NCBI GenBank assembly: GCA_031256635.1 | Contig: JAIRQF010000183.1 | Coordinates: 1-47,244, forward strand | DNA: 47,244 nucleotides | Source of the DNA: Treponema sp. | Lineage (GTDB): Bacteria; Spirochaetota; Spirochaetia; Treponematales; Breznakiellaceae | Direction: 5' to 3' | Shown: positions 33,286-42,341 of the stretch, in pieces | Numbering within the stretch: the stretch's first letter is position 1 | Layout of the letters: each line of letters opens with the position of its first letter | The notes under the pieces: generated by a model | The model's input: the letters and a program-made list of their open reading frames with translations, nothing else | Databases searched by the model: none | Told to the model about the DNA's origin: nothing | Program-made: the position numbers and the translations under genes

Positions 33286-33698
33286 AATATCTTTTGGATA
33301 TAAATGTAATTTCCGAGATTCAGAAACCTGATTGTAATCAGAATGTAAAATCCTTTCTGGAAACTGTTCATTGGGAAGAATTATTTCTGTCAGTTATAAC
33401 CATCGGAGAACTTTGTTACGGCGTTGAAAAACTGCCTGCCGGAAAAAAGAAACATGATTTATCAATTTGGCTGTACACAGAAATACCGGATTGGTTTAAA
33501 AGACGCATTATAAAACTGGATACAGACGTTATACAGGAATGGGGAAAACTCAGAGCTGTTTCAAAAAGGACGCTGCCGACCCTGGATACAATGATTGCGG
33601 CCTGCGCAATTACACACCACATGTTTCTGGTCACAAGAAATACAAAAGATTTTGAAGATATCGAAGGGATAAACCTTCTTAACCCGTGGGATTTCTGA
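33282..33698 (+). CDS. vapC: PIN-domain toxin (VapC/FitB type)
   Basis: A 138-residue ribonuclease-type toxin. The PIN acidic residues are in place: Asp6 ('LLDINVISE'), Glu in 'TIGELCYGVEKL', and Asp in 'PTLDTMIAACAI' and 'TRNTKDFEDI'. The closing 'NTKDFEDIEGINLLNPW' is typical of the FitB/VapC subgroup. Relatives cleave tRNA or rRNA; the target here is unknown. The pair looks intact. It ends 4 nt from the convergent MATE gene. Confidence 0.9.
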   Translation: MKYLLDINVISEIQKPDCNQNVKSFLETVHWEELFLSVITIGELCYGVEKLPAGKKKHDLSIWLYTEIPDWFKRRIIKLDTDVIQEWGKLRAVSKRTLPTLDTMIAACAITHHMFLVTRNTKDFEDIEGINLLNPWDF

Positions 33699-33702
33699 AT
33701 AT

Positions 33703-35082
33703 TTATTTTGAATCAACGGAAAGCTCAGGATCAGATAATAGTCTTAAGGTTCGTATTAATACAGGAATCACTATCACAAGACTTGCAAGTTCAGATACAG
33801 GTCTTGCAAGCTGAATCCCTGTCAGCCCTAAAACAGGTCCAAGTATAAAAAGACTTGGAATTAAAAAAAGCCCCTGCCGGGATAAAGCAATAATACTTGC
33901 CTCAAGCGCTTTGCCCATTGTTTGAGTCATCATATTTACCAATATAATTCCTCCTATAAAAGGAAGGCTAATACACTGAAGCCTTAAACCAAGCGCGCCT
34001 ATTATGATTACTTCCAAATCATCTTTTCTGAACAGCGCGATAATGTTAGGTGCAAATACCGCCATTAGAATTGCGACAATGAAAAGCCCAATACAGCAGA
34101 AGCGGACGCAAAACCAGAACGCTTTTTTTACGCGGCCGTATAATTTAGCTCCGTAATTGAATCCGCACACAGGCTGAAACCCCTGTCCGAAACCAAGTAA
34201 AATTGACAGGGAAAACATTGAAATTCTATTGGCTATTGAAATTGCGGCAATAGCGGCGTCTCCGTAAGGACGGGCAAAATGATTAATAATAATCGAGGCG
34301 ATGCTCATGAGGCTTTGACGTATAAGAGCAGGAACTCCTCCCTTAAACATTTCCGAAAAACGTCCGGCAGAAGGAGAAAAATATTTAAACTTTACAGGGA
34401 TTGTATCCTTTCTGGCAGAGGCGTAAAAAAAGAGAATAAAAAAACTTGTCATCTGGCTGATAAGGGTAGCAATCGCGGCTCCCTGTACGCCCAGGTTAAA
34501 AACAAAAATAAAAAGAGGATCAAGGAAAATGTTCAAAACGGCGCCGGACAGCATCCCGGCCATCGCGAATGCCGCGTTTCCCTGAAAACGAAGCTGCTGA
34601 TTCAATACAGTTGCAGCCACCATCCACGGAGAGGCAATGAGAACAAAAAGAATATAATCCATTGCGAAAGGTTTAATTGTCTCAGTCGTGCCAAGCGCTT
34701 CTACAAGCGGACCCAGCGCGATAAGCCCGGCTGTAGCTATAACCGCCATTACGATAAATCCGCTGATCAATCCTGTAGCCGCCATGCGGGACGCGCCTTC
34801 TGTATCCTTTGCGCCCAATGCGCGCGCCATGTAATTCCCCGAACCCTGTCCAAAGAAAAAACCCATCGCCTGTATAACCGCCATAAGCGGAAAAGCAATA
34901 CCTACCGCCGCAACCTGGCTTGTTCCAAGCGAACTTACAAAAAAAGTATCGGTTATGTTGTATATGGATGATGTTAGCATAATAACAATACTCGGCCCTG
35001 CCAGATTTAGCACAAGCTTTTCTACAGGGGAGGTAGTCATCTTTATATATTTATCGCTTTTTTCATTTGCGGGGACTGACAT
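33703..35082 (-). CDS. MATE-family efflux transporter
   Basis: A 459-residue inner-membrane protein with about 12 membrane helices, using an ion gradient to export drugs or metabolites. The N-terminal 'SPVEKLVLNLAGPSIVIML', 'TDTFFVSSLGT', 'GQGSGNYMARALGAKD', and the second-half 'SILLGFGQGFQPVCGFNYGAKL' are classical MATE landmarks. The substrate cannot be predicted. There is no ribosome site: TGCTATAAT on the minus strand ends 6 nt before the ATG. Confidence 0.92.
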   Translation of the reverse strand: MSVPANEKSDKYIKMTTSPVEKLVLNLAGPSIVIMLTSSIYNITDTFFVSSLGTSQVAAVGIAFPLMAVIQAMGFFFGQGSGNYMARALGAKDTEGASRMAATGLISGFIVMAVIATAGLIALGPLVEALGTTETIKPFAMDYILFVLIASPWMVAATVLNQQLRFQGNAAFAMAGMLSGAVLNIFLDPLFIFVFNLGVQGAAIATLISQMTSFFILFFYASARKDTIPVKFKYFSPSAGRFSEMFKGGVPALIRQSLMSIASIIINHFARPYGDAAIAAISIANRISMFSLSILLGFGQGFQPVCGFNYGAKLYGRVKKAFWFCVRFCCIGLFIVAILMAVFAPNIIALFRKDDLEVIIIGALGLRLQCISLPFIGGIILVNMMTQTMGKALEASIIALSRQGLFLIPSLFILGPVLGLTGIQLARPVSELASLVIVIPVLIRTLRLLSDPELSVDSK

Positions 35083-35183
35083 GAAAAAATTATAGCAATT
35101 TATTTTAAATCATGGAATTATTAAGCGTATACGTTTTCCCGCGGATACTTGTCATTTATTTAACTTTAAAATATTGTAAAAAT

Positions 35184-36503
35184 ATGCCGGCATATATCGA
35201 ACCCAGACTTCTTAAAGGCTTCAGGGATTTTCTCCCGAACTCGGAAATAATCCGCCGTAACCTGACGGAAAATATTGAAAATACGTTCCGCTCATTTGGC
35301 TTTGTACCGATCGACACTCCCGCGATTGAATACGCTGAGATTCTTCTTGGCAAGGGAGGCGGCGAGACAGAAAAACAAATATTCCGTTTTAAGGATAACG
35401 GAGACAGGGATGTCGCATTGCGTTTTGATCTTACCGTCCCGTTCGCGCGTTATGTCGCGCTTCACCGTAACGAGCTTTCATTCCCGTTCAAACGGTATCA
35501 TATAGGTAAAGTCTGGAGAGGAGAAAACGCGCAGCGGGGTCGGTACCGCGAATTTACCCAATGCGATTTTGACATAATCGGCAGCGACAGCGCCGCCGCC
35601 GATTTTGAAATCCTTTTTTTAATACGCACCGCTTTATTAAATCTTGGACTGGATATAAGTATCCATGTGAACCACCGCGGGCTTTTTAACCGTTTCCTTG
35701 CATCTATCAGCCTTGATGAAAAATCAGCCGATATACTGCGCGCTGTGGATAAACTTTCCAAAGTTGGCCAAGAGGATACGTTCAAAAACCTCTGTGAACT
35801 TGCGGGAGATACAAACGCAAAAAAAATACTTGATTTCATTAACGCTAAAGGAAGCTTTACAGAAGTTTTAAATCGCATAACAGAGCTTTCAGGGGGAACT
35901 TCACCAGAATCGCAAAGGCTTTCATCTCTAAGAGATTTTATGCTCAAAGCATGCGATAACGAAGATGGAAATAATACTGATCCGTTTATCCTTAATCCGT
36001 CGATCACCCGCGGACTTGATTATTACACGGGCGTAGTCTTTGAAACATTTTTAAATGAACTCCCTGATATAGGTTCTATCTGCTCAGGCGGAAGATATGA
36101 CAACCTTGCCGGACTGTACTCAAAAGACAAGGAATTAATCAGCGGAGTCGGCTCTTCTGTCGGCCTTGACAGACTGCTTGCCGCTCTTGAAAACCTGAAT
36201 AAGCTTCCTGCGGCCAATAAATGCATTACCGCAATAGCCTGCTGTGACGTTGAAAAGTCAGGAGATTATCAGGCTCTTGCGCAGAAATTAAGGCTTTCCA
36301 GTATTCCCTGCGAAGTATTTCTGGAAGAAGACAAGCAGATGGTAAAACAATTCATATCAGCGGAAAAAAAAGGCATGCGTTATGTGCTTATTCCATCAGG
36401 CGATCAGTTATTTGATAAAATAACATTGCGCGATCTTGGGGCAAGAAAAAACATTGAGCTTTCTTTTGAAGAGGCAATAAAAATGTTAAATCCTAAGGTT
36501 TAA
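35184..36503 (+). CDS. hisS: Histidyl-tRNA synthetase
   Basis: A class II synthetase that charges tRNA-His. Motif 1 lies around 'GFRDFLPNSEIIRRNL', motif 2 around 'RFDLTVPFARYVALHR' and 'RYHIGKVWRGENAQRGRYREFTQCDFDIIG', and the His-specific 'GLDYYTGVVFE' is present, with motif 3 'SGVGSSVGLDRLL'. The anticodon domain follows. I start at ATG 35184 (MPAYIEPRLLKGF), giving 439 residues. A promoter (TTGTCA 35149, 17 nt, TATTGT 35172-35177) ends 6 nt before it, so the longer frame from 35112 would start upstream of the transcript. Confidence 0.95.
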   Translation: MPAYIEPRLLKGFRDFLPNSEIIRRNLTENIENTFRSFGFVPIDTPAIEYAEILLGKGGGETEKQIFRFKDNGDRDVALRFDLTVPFARYVALHRNELSFPFKRYHIGKVWRGENAQRGRYREFTQCDFDIIGSDSAAADFEILFLIRTALLNLGLDISIHVNHRGLFNRFLASISLDEKSADILRAVDKLSKVGQEDTFKNLCELAGDTNAKKILDFINAKGSFTEVLNRITELSGGTSPESQRLSSLRDFMLKACDNEDGNNTDPFILNPSITRGLDYYTGVVFETFLNELPDIGSICSGGRYDNLAGLYSKDKELISGVGSSVGLDRLLAALENLNKLPAANKCITAIACCDVEKSGDYQALAQKLRLSSIPCEVFLEEDKQMVKQFISAEKKGMRYVLIPSGDQLFDKITLRDLGARKNIELSFEEAIKMLNPKV

Positions 36504-36568
36504 ATCTATAACACACCTTTGATTTTTATCAACTAGTCAATCCGTATTATTACCTGTTATACTGCTCT

Positions 36569-37768
36569 ATGGCTAGAATTAACATGAAAACCCCTCTTGT
36601 CGAGCTTGACGGGGATGAGATGACCCGCGTTTTATGGGAAGTAATAAAGGAAAAATTACTTATTCCCTTTATAGAACTAAAAACCGAATATTACGATTTG
36701 GGACTTAAAAACCGTGACGACACCAATGACGAAGTAACGGTTAAATCTGCACATGCAATCAAGAAATACGGCGTAGGCGTTAAGTGCGCTACGATTACAT
36801 CAAATTCCGCAAGGCAGAAGGAATACAATCTTAAGCAATTGCTTCCAAGTCCGAACGCTACAATAAGGGCGATTCTTGACGGCACCGTTTTCCGCAAACC
36901 AATTTCGGTTAACCGCGTAAAACCTTCTGTTAATACATGGAAAGCGCCGATTGTAATCGGCCGCCACGCTTATGGCGATGTTTACAAAGCGGCTGAAATG
37001 GAGATAGACGGACCGGGTATAGTTGAGCTTGTTTTTACAAAGGCCGATGGAAATGTTATCCGCACAAAAGTAGCCGATTTTTCCGGAAAAGGCATTGCGC
37101 AGGGAATGCATAATTTTGACGAATCAATAAAAAGTTTTGCCCGCGCCTGTTTTCTCTACGCGATTGATGAGAAAATTCCTGTATGGTTCGCGACAAAAGA
37201 TACCATTTCAAAAATCTATGACGGACACTTTAAAACAATTTTTAATGAAATATACGAAACCGAATTTAAGGAAAAATGCAAAACCGCGGGCGTTGAATAT
37301 TTTTACACATTGATAGATGACGCTGTCGCGCGCGTTGTAAAAAGCGAAGGCGGATTTTTGTGGGCATGCAAGAATTATGACGGCGATGTTATGAGCGACA
37401 TGATAGCAAGCGCGGCAGGAAGCCTTGCGATGATGACCAGCGTCCTTGTATCACCCTCTGGGGTTTTTGAATATGAGGCGGCTCACGGAACAGTGCAGCA
37501 GCATTATTACCGCTGGCAGAAAGGAGAGAAAACCAGCACAAATCCCGCGGCTCTTATTTTCGCGTGGAGCGGCGCTCTTGCAAAACGGGGTGAGATTGAC
37601 AATACTCCCGGCCTTATAAGTTTCGCGAAGAAACTTGAAAAAGCTGTGCTTTCCTCGATAGACGAAGGAATAATGACGGGAGACCTTGCAAGACTTTCAG
37701 ATCCTCAGCCTGAAAAAATACTTAACTCATGGGAATTCATCGACGCTGTTGCGCGAAAGCTTGGATAA
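36569..37768 (+). CDS. icd: Isocitrate dehydrogenase, eukaryote-like homodimeric type
   Basis: Oxidises isocitrate to 2-oxoglutarate. It follows the mitochondrial/cytosolic NADP-IDH type: 'VELDGDEMTRVLWEVIKEKL' (11-30), isocitrate-binding Arg100, Arg109 and Arg132 in 'NATIRAIL', 'VFRKP' and 'GRHAYGD', and metal-binding 'LIDDAVA' and 'YDGDVMSD'. In the cofactor loop, 'AAHGTV' is followed by QQHYY (310-314) where animal NADP enzymes read TRHYR, so an Arg that helps bind the 2'-phosphate of NADP is Gln. Cofactor choice is therefore open. TGTTATACT ends 5 nt before the ATG with no ribosome site. Confidence 0.92.
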   Translation: MARINMKTPLVELDGDEMTRVLWEVIKEKLLIPFIELKTEYYDLGLKNRDDTNDEVTVKSAHAIKKYGVGVKCATITSNSARQKEYNLKQLLPSPNATIRAILDGTVFRKPISVNRVKPSVNTWKAPIVIGRHAYGDVYKAAEMEIDGPGIVELVFTKADGNVIRTKVADFSGKGIAQGMHNFDESIKSFARACFLYAIDEKIPVWFATKDTISKIYDGHFKTIFNEIYETEFKEKCKTAGVEYFYTLIDDAVARVVKSEGGFLWACKNYDGDVMSDMIASAAGSLAMMTSVLVSPSGVFEYEAAHGTVQQHYYRWQKGEKTSTNPAALIFAWSGALAKRGEIDNTPGLISFAKKLEKAVLSSIDEGIMTGDLARLSDPQPEKILNSWEFIDAVARKLG

Positions 37769-37793
37769 TGGGAAATTGAAAACAGCGGGAAAA

Positions 37794-39080
37794 TCAGGTT
37801 TTTCGCAGCAGCTCCATCGGCTTTAGCTTTCCTGCTTTGTGCGCGGGAATCCATGACGCAAGTACAGAACATAAAACCGTAAATATTCCAATAAGCAAAA
37901 CTGCTCCCCAGTCGACAATAATCGGAATTGTTTCAAGGTAAAAGCCGGGATCGAGTATTTTTATTTCAGTGCCGTTAAAAAGAAGCGAAAAGAAGCTGAG
38001 CAGCTTTTCCAAAGAGTGAATCAGGAAATTGATATTGATTCCCATCAGAAGCCCCAAAGAGATGCCTATTACGGCGCCTGTAAGCCCTGTTAAAAAACTC
38101 CCGAAAAGAAAGATTTCCTTTACGCCCTTGACGCTTTGGCCTGACACTTTTAAAACCGCGATATCCCTGTGGCGTTCAATGACGAGCATGCTTGTCGCCG
38201 AAGATACATTGACAGCGGCGACAATCACTATTAATGCCATTATAAACAATAAAAGCTGCCTTGTTGTTTCATAGGAACTGTACTGCGAGCGCAGGAGATC
38301 CCTCCATGTGTAAATGCTGTAACCGCTTCCGAGTTTTGAATATAATTCCCATGCGGTATCGCCTGCTTTCCTGTATGGATCGTCTATTTTTACAATTAAA
38401 CTTGATGATGATTGATCGCCCAAAAGAACGCGGTCTCCTCCTTCCAGGCTTATTATGCACCATAAAGCGTCTAACTCATTGTAACCGCATGATACTATTC
38501 CGCTGACTGTAAAGGGAGCTGTTCTTGGAGACATTCTTCCGCCGGATGTTCCGCTTTCAAGATATCTTAAAGTCATCAGCCTTACAGTATCGCCTAACCC
38601 TGCGCCGATGCTTTGCGCAAGCGATTCACCTAACACAATGTCGCGATCCGCCTGGGGTTTATGGCTGCCTTCAATTATTTTTAAAAAATCCGCATCGTCC
38701 CAAAACGAAGATTCCATTGAACGGACAGTAACTCCAACCCTTCCGTTTCTTCCTGCAAGCACTCCCATTCCGCGCTGTTCCTGCCATATTCCCCTGATTC
38801 CGCCGATTTCATTTATTTGTTCAATCGTATCTTCAATCGAACTTAAATTCATATAATCAAAAACCTGAATATGTCCCGTTCCCAGTTCAAGATATCTGTC
38901 CGTTATTCCCCTTATCATTCCGTTTGCGACAATTAGTGTAATTATTATCGGAATAAGGCTTACGGCAATTCCCGCCGCTGCGCCCCTTAAATACCTTACT
39001 CCTTCGTGCGCCCTGCACCAGAGGTATCTAACGGCGATAAAAAATGAGACTGCGGCGGAGTTTCCCGCGATTCTTTTCAA
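37794..39080 (-). CDS. LolC/LolE-type ABC permease, second of two
   Basis: Four membrane helices (one N-terminal, three C-terminal) surround a periplasmic MacB_PCD-like domain. Landmarks are 'LIPIIITLIVANGMIRGI', 'DTVRLMTLRYLESG', and the FtsX-like end with 'SSATSMLVIERHRDIAVLKVSG' and 'WIPAHKAGKLKPMELLRKT'. With LolD and the other permease it should release lipoproteins from the inner membrane. The start ATG overlaps the lolD stop as ATGA. It is the last gene of the operon. Confidence 0.82.
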   Translation of the reverse strand: MKRIAGNSAAVSFFIAVRYLWCRAHEGVRYLRGAAAGIAVSLIPIIITLIVANGMIRGITDRYLELGTGHIQVFDYMNLSSIEDTIEQINEIGGIRGIWQEQRGMGVLAGRNGRVGVTVRSMESSFWDDADFLKIIEGSHKPQADRDIVLGESLAQSIGAGLGDTVRLMTLRYLESGTSGGRMSPRTAPFTVSGIVSCGYNELDALWCIISLEGGDRVLLGDQSSSSLIVKIDDPYRKAGDTAWELYSKLGSGYSIYTWRDLLRSQYSSYETTRQLLLFIMALIVIVAAVNVSSATSMLVIERHRDIAVLKVSGQSVKGVKEIFLFGSFLTGLTGAVIGISLGLLMGININFLIHSLEKLLSFFSLLFNGTEIKILDPGFYLETIPIIVDWGAVLLIGIFTVLCSVLASWIPAHKAGKLKPMELLRKT

Positions 39081-39841
39081 ATCTGTCTCCTGTTTTTATT
39101 GCTTTTTAATGAATAGCCTCTTTTTTTAATCCTGCGCCGTTTCAGCGTTATCTGCTCATTTTTAAGCAGTCCGTTTTCAAGAACAAGCTGTATCGACGCT
39201 TTTTGAGCTATCTTTTTATCATGAGTAACTACAATTAATGTTTTTCCCCATTTCTGCGCGTTTTCATAAAGCAGATGAGTGACAATTTCACTGTTCTGCG
39301 AATCAAGGTTTCCAGTCGGCTCATCTGCAAGAATTAAAGCGGGATCATTTACCATAGACCTTGCTACCGCGACTCTCTGTCTCTCTCCTCCTGAAAGCTG
39401 GGAAGGAAAGTGATTTTTTCTGTCTTCAAGTTTTACATCAGCCAACAGAACTTCCGCTCTTTTTACAGCTTCTTTCTTTTTCATTCCGGCCATAAATGCC
39501 GGAAGCATTACATTTTCCAAAGCTGAAAAATCCTTAAGAAGGTAATGAAATTGAAAAATAAATCCTATGCGTTTTGATCTGTACTGCGACATTTCTTTTT
39601 CATTAAAGGAGGTAATTTCATCGCCTCCTATGAATACGTTTCCTTCATCGGCGCGATCAAGTCCTCCTATAATATTAAGAAGCGTGCTTTTTCCGCTTCC
39701 GCTTATACCCATGATTGCGGCGGATTTTCCCTCTTCTATTTCAAAGTTTACGCCTTTTAAAATATGTAGCGTTTCCGTTCCGGATAAATAATTTTTTACA
39801 ATGTTTGATACCTTTATAAGACTTCTTTTATGTTCATTCAT
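39077..39841 (-). CDS. lolD: LolD-type lipoprotein-release ATPase
   Basis: ABC ATPase of the LolD/MacB class: Walker A 'GISGSGKST' (about 45-53), Q-loop 'FIFQFHYLL', signature '[15 protein letters not shown]', Walker B '[12 protein letters not shown]', and H-loop 'VVTHDKKI'. '[24 protein letters not shown]' is typical of LolD. A basic tail (about 230-254, many Arg/Lys) extends beyond the usual end. It overlaps both permease genes, so the three are made together. Confidence 0.9.
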   Translation of the reverse strand: MNEHKRSLIKVSNIVKNYLSGTETLHILKGVNFEIEEGKSAAIMGISGSGKSTLLNIIGGLDRADEGNVFIGGDEITSFNEKEMSQYRSKRIGFIFQFHYLLKDFSALENVMLPAFMAGMKKKEAVKRAEVLLADVKLEDRKNHFPSQLSGGERQRVAVARSMVNDPALILADEPTGNLDSQNSEIVTHLLYENAQKWGKTLIVVTHDKKIAQKASIQLVLENGLLKNEQITLKRRRIKKRGYSLKSNKNRRQI

Positions 39842-41129
39842 AACGCAGCACCTCCGCCGGCAGTATTTTGGCTACCTTCCGTGACGCAAACCATGCGGCC
39901 GCAAGAGAAGACAGAAAACCAAACATGAAAATCATTACCACTTCATAATTTATAATGCGGGAAGATATTTCCTTCAGATAAAAAACCGCAGGCGAGAATA
40001 TTTCAAAGTTCCCCGCTATTCCCGCTCCGAACAAAAACGCCACTTCATTAATTAATCCTATAAAAAAATTAACTACAGTTTCCACAAGCGAAAAAAACAT
40101 CTGAATATTTGACGCGATTAAAAGACCCAGTATTAGTCCAAGACACGCTCCTGTAAGCCCGATAACAGCGCCGTCTATTACAAACACCAGCTGAACGGAT
40201 TTTTCATTTCCGCCTACTGCGCGTATAAGGGCGATTTCTTCCCTGCGCTGAAGAACCGACCTTCTCTGGGCCTGATAAATATTAAGACCGACTACAATAA
40301 AAATAAGCCCGACGAGAATAAACATAAAGAGCTTTTCTGTGCGCAGCGCTCCAAAAAAAGATCTGTTATAATCACGCCAGCTTGATAATTTAATGCCGCT
40401 GAAGCCTGAATCAGATAATTTCCTTTGCGCGTTTTCAAGCGCGCTATTGTCATGGAAGCGGTTGGAAAGTTTTATTCCCAATTTCAGATCTGTTTCGCTG
40501 TCCAATAGAGATATACTTTCAATATTTAAGAATGCCCAGCTGCAATCATATTCATAATAATCTGTTCTGAAAATGCCGGTTATGATAAAATCAGCAATGC
40601 CGCCTTCGTCCTGGGCGGATAAAATTCCTGTAATTGAATAAAAAGAAACCTCATCGCCGATTCCAAGTCCAAGACGGCGCGCAAGCTCGGTTCCCAATAA
40701 TACATTACGGGTATTTGATATATCAAAAGAGCCTTCTTCAAAAATTAATATTTTTTCCATTGCTCTGTCAATTTGCAGGGTGTCTTCCCTTAAACCCCTA
40801 ACAAGCACCGCGTGCTGGGTTGCTCTTCTTCCTCTTGAGAGAACCTGAAGTTCATTAAACGGAACTGCCGCATTTACGCCTGGAATTGTCAGCATGATCT
40901 CCTGTAATTCGTTAATTCTTTCATTTTGAAAATTTTCCAGACGTAAATGATATGAGGAAACTTCCAGTATGCTTTCTATAAAACCAAGCTGAAATCCGTT
41001 CATAACGGCGATAATAACAATTAACGCAAGTACTCCGATTCCTATTCCAAGAACAGCCAAAACAGGAGAGTTGCTTCGTCCTTTAAAAATATAGCGTGAT
41101 GCGACAAAAAGAATCCAGAGTTTTTTCAA
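39834..41129 (-). CDS. LolC/LolE-type ABC permease, first of two
   Basis: 431 residues with the same topology as the other permease. 'ASRYIFKGRSNSPVLAVLGIGIGVLALIVIIAVMNGFQLGF' in the first 50 residues is close to LolC/LolE N-termini ('RYLR..R...SFIS..S..GIALGV..LI...SVMNGF'). The C-terminal FtsX region contains 'QRREEIALIRAVGG' and '[19 protein letters not shown]'. An insertion with a hydrophobic helix pair lies near 345-385. It starts directly after the stop of the upstream unknown gene. Confidence 0.85.
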   Translation of the reverse strand: MKKLWILFVASRYIFKGRSNSPVLAVLGIGIGVLALIVIIAVMNGFQLGFIESILEVSSYHLRLENFQNERINELQEIMLTIPGVNAAVPFNELQVLSRGRRATQHAVLVRGLREDTLQIDRAMEKILIFEEGSFDISNTRNVLLGTELARRLGLGIGDEVSFYSITGILSAQDEGGIADFIITGIFRTDYYEYDCSWAFLNIESISLLDSETDLKLGIKLSNRFHDNSALENAQRKLSDSGFSGIKLSSWRDYNRSFFGALRTEKLFMFILVGLIFIVVGLNIYQAQRRSVLQRREEIALIRAVGGNEKSVQLVFVIDGAVIGLTGACLGLILGLLIASNIQMFFSLVETVVNFFIGLINEVAFLFGAGIAGNFEIFSPAVFYLKEISSRIINYEVVMIFMFGFLSSLAAAWFASRKVAKILPAEVLRYE

Positions 41130-42341
41130 TTACCTCATCCTTGTCTCGGATATTTTTCTGCCGTCTTCCCATACGGCTCTTAGCACCAGGGCATTGTTTA
41201 AATAAAGATCTTCAATTTCAGTATTTCCTTCCATGCTGACAATACGCTCAAGGACGCCGTTTTTAAAATTACGCTCCAGAACCCTGTCTCCGCCGGAATT
41301 ATACTCGAATTCGGCCAAAAGTTCCATATCATCTTCAATTTTTACTGTAGAAATAATTCTGTTGTTTTCCCATGTGTTGCGGATAATACGTATTATTTTT
41401 TCATCATCATTATATAATGTTTCGCTTAATATCCTTCCCCTTTCATCAGTTTCATAAACTATTTTATTACTGCTCTCTATAGCATCATCGCCGAAGAATT
41501 CAGGATATAAATTGATTCTTTCATTACCCAGACTGGATTCCTCTACAGCATCCATAATGCGTCTTGGAAAGCTGATAAAAACAGAATCATCGGCAGGCTG
41601 TATATCTGTAAAAAATATCCGCTCTATTGTCCTTAATGAAGAGGAGCGGTTGTAACGGTAATAATCCACGTAAATTTCATTATATTCTTTATTGTTATCC
41701 TGAATTGATACAAAAGCGCCAATCAGAATATTATTTTCATACTCATAATTAGTTCTGCTGTTTCTTCCGTTTTCATATAACCTGTACTCTGTAATTAAAA
41801 ATGAATTATTATCGAAAATTTCGATAAAGCCTGTTTTGTTTTGAATATTGTCAATATAATTAATTGTTTCACTGTTATATAAATCCATTCCCAGAAAATC
41901 GCTTGATTCTGTAAAAACCGCATTGAGTCTTGTATTGCCTCTAGAGTCCCTTAATATCCATTGTGTTCTTGTCTGCTCTCCGTTTTTATAAAGGATGCGT
42001 ATTTCCGGCAAATAATCTCCATCGTAGAATTGCGAAAGAAATGGCGGTATTTCGTTGTTATGCGCAAATATAACCGCGAGCGCGTATTCATGCCTTAAAG
42101 CGACAGCGCGGGAGAGCGTCTCTTCAAGAGCCATGCCTCCGGCGTTTGATCTGAACCATCGGGCCGGTCTTACCCAGCCTGATGAAAAATCATTATTAAC
42201 TTCACCTGATGAAAAAATATCCATCTCCTGGGCGATAACAATAAAACCGGCAAAAAGAGCCAATACAGAAAATATTACAGGCATTACCGCTGCGGATCGA
42301 TGTATCTCTTTATTCCTTGCTTCTTTATTCAATTCCAACAA
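41130..42341 (-). CDS. Exported protein of unknown function in the ftsY-lol operon
   Basis: A hydrophobic segment at about residues 18-38 probably anchors the protein. The rest is periplasmic, with short repeating beta-like units of the 'YENGRNSRTNYEYENN' / 'YETDERGRILSETLYNDDEKIIR' / 'EYNSGGDRVLERNFKNGVLER' type, resembling YD/RHS-like or MORN-like strands. No enzyme motif is visible. The frame opens with TTG 42341, overlapping ftsY by 17 nt; the true start could be any of the nearby TTG codons or ATG 42284. It lies between ftsY and the Lol genes, so a role in lipoprotein traffic is a contextual guess. Confidence 0.65.
   Translation of the reverse strand: MLELNKEARNKEIHRSAAVMPVIFSVLALFAGFIVIAQEMDIFSSGEVNNDFSSGWVRPARWFRSNAGGMALEETLSRAVALRHEYALAVIFAHNNEIPPFLSQFYDGDYLPEIRILYKNGEQTRTQWILRDSRGNTRLNAVFTESSDFLGMDLYNSETINYIDNIQNKTGFIEIFDNNSFLITEYRLYENGRNSRTNYEYENNILIGAFVSIQDNNKEYNEIYVDYYRYNRSSSLRTIERIFFTDIQPADDSVFISFPRRIMDAVEESSLGNERINLYPEFFGDDAIESSNKIVYETDERGRILSETLYNDDEKIIRIIRNTWENNRIISTVKIEDDMELLAEFEYNSGGDRVLERNFKNGVLERIVSMEGNTEIEDLYLNNALVLRAVWEDGRKISETRMR

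Noticed and set aside
34279-34971. Rightward 230-codon frame opposite the MATE gene
   Set aside because: Antisense shadow; very rich in Lys/Arg/Ser with no protein-like pattern, while the MATE frame is certain.
35112-35183. Upstream extension of hisS
   Set aside because: The hisS promoter lies inside it, and HisRS proteins begin near 'PRGxRDxLP' as with the ATG at 35184.
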